This document shows, piece after piece, positions 6,091 to 10,625 of a stretch of 10,625 nucleotides of DNA. The DNA is taken from assembly GCA_041674705.1 (NCBI GenBank), contig JBAYVF010000027.1, forward strand, positions 1 through 10,625, read 5' to 3'. Source of the DNA: Aquincolibacterium sp041674705 (GTDB lineage Bacteria > Omnitrophota > Omnitrophia > Omnitrophales > Aquincolibacteriaceae). The position numbers and the translations under genes are program-made. Each line of letters opens with the position of its first letter. Positions within the stretch are counted from its first letter, which is position 1. The notes under the pieces were generated by a model. The model was not told the origin of the DNA. It worked only from the letters and a program-made list of their open reading frames with translations, and did not search any database.

Positions 6091-7877
6091 GGGTTCTCTT
6101 CTTTCCTGGAAGCGTCTTCGTCGATCTCTTTTTCAACGCAAACCCGGTTCCGTCCTTCGGTCTTCGCCCGGTAAAGAGCCTCATCCGCGCGAAGGACCAT
6201 CAGATCGGGGACCGTCTCTTCGGAACCCAGGGTCGCGGTCCCGATGCTCACCGTCAGCGAGATCTTGACGCCTTCATAGCTGAAAGAGTTCTGCTCGAAT
6301 TGGCGCCGGATCTTTTCCGCATAATTAAAAGATGCGTCGATCAGATGACATTTCTTAAACATGACAATAAACTCTTCTCCGCCGTAACGTCCCACGGCAT
6401 TCATCTCGCCACTTCCTTCTTCCGTCCTCGTCATCAGCCGGAGGTTCTCCGCAACGTATTTGAGCGCTACGTCCCCGGCTACGTGGCCGTATTTATCGTT
6501 GATTTTTTTGAAGTGATCCAGATCCAGGAGGATGATAGAAAGTGGTTGCTGTTTCTTATGAGCTTCCATGACCGCATCGTTGAGCAAGGTCCGGAAATGA
6601 CGGATGACATAAAGCCCGGTCAAACCATCCCGGGTCGCCAAAGTGAAAAGACGCGCTTGCTCACGTTTCCCGATCGTGATCGAAAAGACCGCCGAAAAAA
6701 CGAAAAGCGAGAAGATCATAAGAATCGGATTGACGACATAGATCCAGATCCCTTGGTCAACAAAGAGCCAGTAGGCGAAAAGAACCCACAAAAATCCAAA
6801 TCCCAAACCGACCATGAGAGAAAGGACTTGCCTTGAAAAAAGGAAAAAGAAAGAAAGCGAGAGTCCGATGAACAAAAGCGCCGTTCTGTTCCACCGCGGG
6901 GCGACGGGGCGGGTGAACTGTTTTGTAAGAATACTGTTCATGATATTGGTCTGGACCCCGACCGCCGGATAGGTCTCCTCCATCGGATTCGCTTTGATAT
7001 CCGTAAGCCCAAGCGCCGTGAGACCAATTACGCAGATCTTATCCTTAATTTGGTCCGGTGTGATCGAGGGGGACCGCCCCTCACGGATCGAAGCATAACT
7101 CTTGATCACATCCAGAAAAGAATAATGCCGGAAAGAACTCTTCCACCTTCCTGCCCAATTGATAAAGATCCTTCCCTCCGGGTCCGTTGGAATTTTCAGC
7201 TTATCCTTTAGCATGTCTTTGCCAAGATAGTCGAAGGCCACTTTCGCGCCAAGATAAGGATAGGTCTCTCCGTTGTGGGAAAGCAACGGGACCACTCTTC
7301 GAATCGTTCCATCCCGATCCGGAAAAATATTCACATGCCCAATCCCCTTTGCAAAACGTTCGAATTCGGTTAGAGAGTGGATCCAGGTCTTCTTCCCGCC
7401 CTGAGACTCCAGCATGACCGGCAAATACACCTTCCCGGACTCCTCTATCGCTTGGCTCAAGGCTTCATCATCAAAGGTCGTGCTGGGCTCGCTAAAGATC
7501 ACGTCAAAAACGATCTCCTTGGCGCCCCATTCATTCAGAATGCGCACCAAAGCAGCGTGGTTATACCTCGGCCATGGCCATCGCCCAAGCGCCTGAAGAC
7601 TGTCTTCCGCCATATCGATGTGAACGATCGCCGGATGCATCGCGATCGGAGGCCTTTGACGAAAAAAGAAATCGATGAAAACGTTCTCGAAGCGGTCCAT
7701 GAGGGGCGTATTCATCACAAGGATGTGAAAAAAAATGATCAAAAGACAACAGCTGAAATGGATCAGGTGTAGACGGAAGGTGGTGCTGAGATAAAAGGCT
7801 ACCTGGCGTTGTTTGCGCCTGAAAAAACTGTCGGGGGTTTGTACAAGCCCAGCCGGCGGATTCCTTAAAAGAGTCAT
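6087..7877 (-). CDS. CHASE2-domain diguanylate cyclase (GGDEF)
   Basis: Predicted inner-membrane sensor enzyme making cyclic di-GMP from two GTP. Of 596 residues, the first hydrophobic segment is about 35-56. A periplasmic CHASE2 sensor (about 60-325) follows, with family-like stretches HIDMAEDSLQALGRWPWPR (86-104) and NIFPDRDGTIRRVVPL (183-198). Three membrane segments (about 332-348, 351-373, 378-401) lead to a GGDEF domain (about 415-580). The cyclase looks active: DGLTGLY (417-423), LDLDHFKKIND (451-461), signature GGEEF (499-503) and VSIG (543-546). The usual RxxD inhibitory site before the signature is absent (GEMN at that position), so feedback inhibition by the product may be missing. 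The start is an ATG sharing 4 bp with the nth stop, and its own stop overlaps the receiver gene. The ligand of the sensor is unknown. Confidence 0.95.
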   Translation of the reverse strand: MTLLRNPPAGLVQTPDSFFRRKQRQVAFYLSTTFRLHLIHFSCCLLIIFFHILVMNTPLMDRFENVFIDFFFRQRPPIAMHPAIVHIDMAEDSLQALGRWPWPRYNHAALVRILNEWGAKEIVFDVIFSEPSTTFDDEALSQAIEESGKVYLPVMLESQGGKKTWIHSLTEFERFAKGIGHVNIFPDRDGTIRRVVPLLSHNGETYPYLGAKVAFDYLGKDMLKDKLKIPTDPEGRIFINWAGRWKSSFRHYSFLDVIKSYASIREGRSPSITPDQIKDKICVIGLTALGLTDIKANPMEETYPAVGVQTNIMNSILTKQFTRPVAPRWNRTALLFIGLSLSFFFLFSRQVLSLMVGLGFGFLWVLFAYWLFVDQGIWIYVVNPILMIFSLFVFSAVFSITIGKREQARLFTLATRDGLTGLYVIRHFRTLLNDAVMEAHKKQQPLSIILLDLDHFKKINDKYGHVAGDVALKYVAENLRLMTRTEEGSGEMNAVGRYGGEEFIVMFKKCHLIDASFNYAEKIRRQFEQNSFSYEGVKISLTVSIGTATLGSEETVPDLMVLRADEALYRAKTEGRNRVCVEKEIDEDASRKEENP

Positions 7878-8614
7878 AGTTGTCTTCCCGGGTTCTGTTT
7901 CAAAGTTCTCCTATAAGTTTCGGAATCCCTCGCCATAAACTTTAAGTTTATCCTTGCCTGGGGGACACCTCTCCCCGCCGAAGGGCACAGGGCCCGAATC
8001 TCGCAATGCCCGCAGTCCGGCCGACGGGCAAAACAGCGCGCGCGGCCATGGTGAATAATGAGATGCGAGTAAAGCGTCCAGTGTTTTTGGGGCACCAACT
8101 TCATCAGGTCGAATTCGATCTTCACAGGGTCTGCGTGGCGGGTCAACCCCAACAAACGATTGATGCGGATCATATGTGTATCCACCGGGATCCCGGGAAT
8201 GCCAAACGCGTCCCCCAAGACAACATTAGCCGTCTTTCGACCGACCCCTGGGATTGTAACAAGTTCTTCCATAAGAACCGGAACTTCCCCCCCGAATCTT
8301 TCCAAAACCGCTTTCGCAGCGCCAAGAATATTTTTTGTTTTATTCCTGTAAAAGCCTGTGCTGCGAATTGTTTGTTCGATCTCTTCAGGATTCGCGGCGG
8401 CAAAAGCGCGCACGCCGGGATATTTTTTAAAAAGAGCCGGCGTTACCTGGTTCACGAGCTTGTCTGTACACTGGGCGGAAAGGATGGTCGCCACCAGAAG
8501 CTCCCACGGTGTTGAATAATGAAGAGCGCACCGAGCATCCGGATAGGCCTTCCGCAAGCAGCGGAGGATCGCCTTGACCCGTTTTATTTTAGATTGAAGC
8601 TTCTCTTTGAACAT
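7874..8614 (-). CDS. nth: Endonuclease III, DNA glycosylase/AP lyase
   Basis: Base-excision repair enzyme that removes oxidised pyrimidines and cuts at abasic sites. The helix-hairpin-helix is at 119-133 (VTIPGVGRKTANVVL) with catalytic Lys127, and catalytic Asp145 lies in PVDTH. A [4Fe-4S] cluster motif C-x6-C-x2-C-x5-C is formed by Cys194, 201, 204 and 210. At 246 residues it is about 35 longer than the E. coli enzyme, split between an N-terminal extension and a basic tail after the cluster. The ATG at 8614 is the only sensible start. It has no Shine-Dalgarno and lies six bases after a perfect TATAAT, which suggests a leaderless transcript. It is the first gene of an overlapping operon with the diguanylate cyclase and receiver. 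Confidence 0.96.
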   Translation of the reverse strand: MFKEKLQSKIKRVKAILRCLRKAYPDARCALHYSTPWELLVATILSAQCTDKLVNQVTPALFKKYPGVRAFAAANPEEIEQTIRSTGFYRNKTKNILGAAKAVLERFGGEVPVLMEELVTIPGVGRKTANVVLGDAFGIPGIPVDTHMIRINRLLGLTRHADPVKIEFDLMKLVPQKHWTLYSHLIIHHGRARCFARRPDCGHCEIRALCPSAGRGVPQARINLKFMARDSETYRRTLKQNPGRQL

Positions 8615-8620
8615 TCTGGT

Positions 8621-8629
8621 ATTATAACA
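8621..8629 (-). promoter_or_regulatory. Extended -10 promoter of nth, placed for a leaderless mRNA
   Basis: On the minus strand TGTTATAAT (8629-8621) is an exact extended -10 element (TGn plus TATAAT). The next six bases are ACCAGA and then the nth ATG, so the usual +1 falls on its A. No good -35 hexamer is found at 16-18 bases, which is common for extended -10 promoters. It probably drives nth, the CHASE2-GGDEF gene and the receiver gene. Confidence 0.65.
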
Positions 8630-8724
8630 GCACAGTAAGCTGATAAATGTTAAATTAGGCGCATGGGTTTGTCTTGAGTCATTGTAAATCCCGGCAAAAC
8701 CCTTGAGTTTAAAAGAGGTCCGCC

Positions 8725-9183
8725 ATGAGAAACCACAGAAAAAAAAGAAGTGAAGGATTCACGCTTATTGAGGTTTTGATCGTCGTCGTAATCATCAGCA
8801 TATTGGCGGCTCTCCTCATCCCACGAATAACGGTCCAAACCCAAAAAGCTCAATTAGCCGAGGTTTACCAAATGCTAGGCGTTCTCAATCGCGCCCAAAA
8901 AGCCTATATGACTTATACGGGGGGATCCGCTTATGTGATTTTGAACCCGTCCAAATCGGATTCTGAATGGAGCAAAATAGGCGTGCAAAAACCGACCGGG
9001 GGCATTTTTTCGTATTATATGTGTTGGACCGATCCGTCTTACAATTATTGCGGTGCCGCCAAAACGGCTGACCTGTGGACCGCTGCAGATCGCATTCTGT
9101 TGTTTGAAGATGGCCATTGGCAATGCCAAGGCAGTTTCACCTATCAAGGAGGCGATAACACCAAGCCCTGCATCCCACGTTAA
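8725..9183 (+). CDS. Type IV prepilin / pseudopilin-like protein
   Basis: Secreted pilin-like subunit of a type IV pilus or type II secretion-type filament. Of 152 residues, the basic leader (1-11) ends at a prepilin peptidase site Gly11-Phe12. GFTLIEVLIV follows, with the key glutamate at mature position 5 (Glu16) and a hydrophobic helix to about residue 33. The globular part (about 60-152) is rich in Tyr and Gly and has four cysteines (100, 109, 134, 149), enough for two disulfides. The start ATG has AGAGGT about five bases upstream. It stands alone here: no pilus assembly ATPase, peptidase or other pilin is in the window. It is divergent from nth, with 110 bp between the two start codons. 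I see no confident promoter for it there, only a CTTGAGT repeated at 8673 and 8702. Major pilin, minor pilin and GspG-like pseudopilin cannot be told apart. Confidence 0.9.
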   Translation: MRNHRKKRSEGFTLIEVLIVVVIISILAALLIPRITVQTQKAQLAEVYQMLGVLNRAQKAYMTYTGGSAYVILNPSKSDSEWSKIGVQKPTGGIFSYYMCWTDPSYNYCGAAKTADLWTAADRILLFEDGHWQCQGSFTYQGGDNTKPCIPR

Positions 9184-9193
9184 AAAAGTCCCG

Positions 9194-9226
9194 CTTCGTT
9201 TCAATTGATAAGAATTGGGACTATCC
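9194..9226 (+). repeat. 33-bp direct repeat, copy 1
   Basis: Starts 10 bp after the prepilin stop codon. It matches copy 2 (9277-9309) at 32 of 33 positions (T at 9199 against C at 9282). The unit contains the palindromic core CAATTGATAAGAATTG, with 5-base arms CAATT/AATTG around a 6-base centre. Its right half also takes part in an inverted repeat with 9254-9272. Confidence 0.85.
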
Positions 9227-9272
9227 TTGTCTTTTATTCTTCCCCTTAATGGTGACAAGGATTGCCCCAATT
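9213..9272 (+). repeat. Long imperfect inverted repeat (19-bp arms, 22-base loop)
   Basis: The left arm 9213-9231 and right arm 9254-9272 are complementary at 17 of 19 positions, including a perfect 9-bp stem next to the loop (ATCCTTGTC / GACAAGGAT). The left arm begins inside direct repeat copy 1. The right arm can alternatively pair with the matching part of copy 2 (AATTGGGACTATCC, 9296-9309), so two mutually exclusive hairpins are possible. Only three Ts follow the stem, so it is a poor intrinsic terminator by sequence, though a stable hairpin just after the prepilin gene could still stop transcription or protect the mRNA 3' end. Confidence 0.75.
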
Positions 9273-9276
9273 TCCA

Positions 9277-9309
9277 CTTCGCTTCAATTGATAAGAATTG
9301 GGACTATCC
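9277..9309 (+). repeat. 33-bp direct repeat, copy 2, abutting the dehydrogenase promoter
   Basis: Second copy of the repeat at 9194-9226, displaced by 83 bp, close to eight turns of B-DNA. It ends 3 bp before the -35 hexamer of the predicted promoter at 9313. That position, together with the palindromic core, fits an operator for a dimeric regulator, although no regulator gene is visible nearby. Confidence 0.85.
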
Positions 9310-9312
9310 GCA

Positions 9313-9341
9313 TTGTCCTCTCACTTCATTTCCAGTATACT
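9313..9341 (+). promoter_or_regulatory. Predicted sigma70-type promoter of the dehydrogenase gene
   Basis: TTGTCC (9313-9318, 4 of 6), an exact 17-base spacer and TATACT (9336-9341, 5 of 6). The expected start near 9348 leaves a leader of about 15 nt that includes AAGGGAG (9349-9355), correctly spaced before ATG 9363. This also supports the chosen start codon, because an upstream in-frame ATG at 9249 would lie outside the transcript. Confidence 0.65.
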
Positions 9342-9362
9342 TCGTGCCAAGGGAGAATTTTT

Positions 9363-10400
9363 ATGGCAAAAATGAAAGCCATTGTTTTTAAAAAGCACGG
9401 CACCACGGCAGAGCTTGAAGAATCCTATGTCCCGGTCCCGGAACTCGGGAAAAAGGACGTGCTGGTCAAGGTCAAAGCCTGCGCGCTGAATCATCTGGAT
9501 CTTTGGGTGCTCGCGGGCATGCCCGGCGTCAAGGTCAGTATGCCGCATATTCTGGGCTGCGATATTGCGGGTGAAGTCGTCGAAAAAGGGAAAAAAGCTC
9601 ACGGTGTCCCGCTTCATAAACCCATCATCGTCGCGCCCGGCATTTCCTGCGGCAAATGCGTCTATTGCAAATCAGGCTGGGACAGCCTTTGCGCCAAATA
9701 TGAGATCGTCGGATTTCAAAATAACGGCGGTTACGCGGAATATGTCAAAGTTCCCGCCCGGAACATCATCCCCGTTCTTGGAAATCTTGGCATGGAGTCC
9801 TGGGCCGCAGTTCCCCTTGTGTTCTTAACCGCATGGCATATCCTTGTAACACGGGCCGCGCTCCAGAAAAAAGAAACGGTGCTCATTCAGGCCGGAGGAA
9901 GCGGGATCGGCAGCGCAGCGATCCAGATCGCGAAACTTCTGGGAGCCCGAGTGATCACGACTGTCGGGAGTGAAGAAAAGGTCAGGCGGGCCAAAGCGCT
10001 CGGCGCGGATGATGTTATCAATTACAAATTAAAGGATTTTCAGACCGAAACCATGCGCCTGACCCGAAGCGAGGGCGTGGACGTTCTTTTCGACCATATC
10101 GGAGGTGATACATTCACGAAAGGCGTGCTGTGCCTGAAGAAGAAAGGCCGCATCATCACCTGCGGTGCCACCGCCGGCCGCACCGTCAGTTTTGATCTGC
10201 GCTACCTTTTCACGCATCAATTGTCGGTGATCGGTTCTTATATGGGCGGCATCCCGGAGCTTCAGCGCATTGTCCGGCGTATTCAGGACGGCCGTTTGAA
10301 ACCCGTACTCGACCAGGTGTTCCCGTTACGCGAAGCGCGTCAGGCCCTGAATCGTATGGCCGCCCGGGAAAACTTCGGCAAGATCATTCTTAAACCCTAA
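9363..10400 (+). CDS. Medium-chain dehydrogenase/reductase (zinc-binding ADH-like, quinone-reductase-like)
   Basis: Probable NAD(P)H-dependent oxidoreductase of 345 residues; substrate unknown. A GroES-like N-terminal half contains KACALNHLDLW (38-48), ILGCDIAGEV (63-72) and a four-cysteine structural zinc lobe C-x2-C-x2-C-x7-C (Cys96, 99, 102, 110). A Rossmann domain follows with AGGSGIG (177-183). The catalytic zinc ligands of true alcohol dehydrogenases appear lost: Asn43 sits where a Cys is expected and GCD (65-67) replaces GHE. This combination resembles the Zn_ADH_like1 group as I remember it, nearer to quinone or enoyl reductases. Start chosen at 9363 because of AAGGGAG, the promoter position and the family N-terminus MKAIVFKKHG. 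The open frame extends upstream to 9249, but that extension encodes the repeat region. The gene appears to be transcribed alone or with the following transporter. Confidence 0.93.
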   Translation: MAKMKAIVFKKHGTTAELEESYVPVPELGKKDVLVKVKACALNHLDLWVLAGMPGVKVSMPHILGCDIAGEVVEKGKKAHGVPLHKPIIVAPGISCGKCVYCKSGWDSLCAKYEIVGFQNNGGYAEYVKVPARNIIPVLGNLGMESWAAVPLVFLTAWHILVTRAALQKKETVLIQAGGSGIGSAAIQIAKLLGARVITTVGSEEKVRRAKALGADDVINYKLKDFQTETMRLTRSEGVDVLFDHIGGDTFTKGVLCLKKKGRIITCGATAGRTVSFDLRYLFTHQLSVIGSYMGGIPELQRIVRRIQDGRLKPVLDQVFPLREARQALNRMAARENFGKIILKP

Positions 10401-10500
10401 AGACTTGAGACCTGAGACTTGAGCCTTGAGACCCAAAACAAAAAAACTACTTGGAGATTTTTAAAAGTCTGTAGTCTCTGGTCTCCAGTCTCCGGTCTCT
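10401..10500. repeat. Inverted pair of heptanucleotide repeat blocks
   Basis: Fills nearly all of the 104-bp gap between two plus-strand genes. The left block (10401-10435) is five heptads of the form AGACYTG: AGACTTG, AGACCTG, AGACTTG, AGCCTTG, AGACCCA. The right block (10466-10500) is five heptads AGTCTGT, AGTCTCT, GGTCTCC, AGTCTCC, GGTCTCT, which is the same AGAC-type heptad on the other strand. The 30-base centre is A/T-rich. The two blocks can pair along their length, with mismatches or wobbles mostly at positions 5-6 of each heptad. The left block begins on the base after the dehydrogenase stop codon and the right block ends 4 bp before the next ATG. It may act as a bidirectional terminator-like hairpin, but no conventional U-tract follows. 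Confidence 0.85.
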
Positions 10501-10504
10501 TACG

Positions 10505-10625
10505 ATGAAACGCTCTAAACTCTATCTCTCCGGCATTCAGTTGATGTCCCAAAGCGCGATCTGTTTTTCCCTGATGGCGCTTTGCGTAAAATGCATGAGT
10601 ACGTCTCTCTCCCCGTTTCAGATCG
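10505..10625 (+). CDS. Probable EamA/DMT-family transporter, N-terminal fragment (runs off the right edge)
   Basis: Forty codons are visible from ATG 10505. After a short basic start (MKRSKLYLSG) a hydrophobic helix begins, with SAICFSLMALCVKC (17-30) and then SPFQI. This resembles the first membrane helix of drug/metabolite transporter proteins, where a small-residue FSLM-type helix ending in a lysine is followed by a loop and a P-F-[EQ]-[IV] element. There is no Shine-Dalgarno, and the start lies 4 bp after the heptad repeat block. An in-frame ATG at codon 14 is an alternative. The family call rests on a short stretch only. Confidence 0.55.
   Translation, partial: MKRSKLYLSGIQLMSQSAICFSLMALCVKCMSTSLSPFQI

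Noticed and set aside
8641..8724. Possible c-di-GMP (GEMM-type) riboswitch before the prepilin, prompted by GGCAAAACCC near 8693
   Set aside because: Only about 30 bases remain between that string and the start codon. The second conserved stem and the tetraloop-receptor elements are not there.
9194..9309. Two-repeat CRISPR array: on the minus strand copy 1 contains ATTGAAAC, like many CRISPR repeat ends
   Set aside because: Only two copies with a 50-base gap, the motif becomes ATTGAAGC in copy 2, homology continues past it, the gap itself carries an inverted partial copy, and no cas gene is in the window.
9249..9362. N-terminal extension of the dehydrogenase from an upstream in-frame ATG at 9249
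   Set aside because: It would translate through the repeat and promoter, has no Shine-Dalgarno, and the family N-terminus begins at 9363-9372 behind AAGGGAG.
10401..10500. Classical rho-independent terminator after the dehydrogenase
   Set aside because: The pairing is long but mismatched in each heptad, the loop is 30 bases, and no T-run follows the second arm. It is kept as a repeat element instead.

Overview
The window reads as a stretch of chromosome from a Gram-negative-type bacterium of roughly balanced base composition, with no phage, plasmid or transposase genes. The AsmA-like membrane protein suggests an outer membrane. The lone prepilin, the inverted heptad repeats and the generally divergent protein sequences would fit a Candidatus Omnitrophota or Elusimicrobiota-like lineage, but that placement is a guess from style and not from a marker gene.

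Region 1 (bases 1-5686, all minus strand) is a tightly packed run in transcription order: a good sigma70-type promoter, thioredoxin (trxA), an aldo/keto reductase, an AsmA/DUF748-like membrane-anchored protein, the ribosome-biogenesis GTPase Era, a ZIP-family metal transporter (zupT), and peptide chain release factor 3 (prfC), which runs off the left edge. Three junctions overlap or nearly touch (4 bp, 8 bp and a 1-bp gap), which suggests translational coupling. A 61-bp gap before prfC holds two interleaved inverted repeats that could form an H-type pseudoknot just upstream of a start codon with no obvious Shine-Dalgarno.

Region 2 (5719-8629, minus strand) is a second operon: endonuclease III (nth), a CHASE2-GGDEF diguanylate cyclase, and a stand-alone CheY-like receiver. 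The three are joined by two 4-bp ATGA overlaps. nth appears to be driven by an extended -10 promoter placed so that transcription would start on the A of its ATG, so a leaderless message is predicted.

Region 3 (8725 to the end, plus strand) diverges from region 2. It has a type IV prepilin/pseudopilin-like gene, a 179-bp intergenic region with a 33-bp repeat duplicated at 83-bp spacing plus an inverted partial copy, a medium-chain dehydrogenase/reductase with its own promoter, a 100-bp block of heptanucleotide repeats in two opposed arms, and the first 40 codons of a probable EamA/DMT-type transporter.

Functionally most of this is housekeeping: translation termination and ribosome assembly, redox, base-excision repair and metal uptake. 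One signalling module (periplasmic sensor to c-di-GMP plus a receiver) lies next to a pilin gene, a plausible but unproven regulatory link. No clearly new multi-gene system is visible. The most unusual material is in the intergenic DNA: the 83-bp-spaced repeats, the heptad palindrome, the pseudoknot candidate and the leaderless nth promoter.
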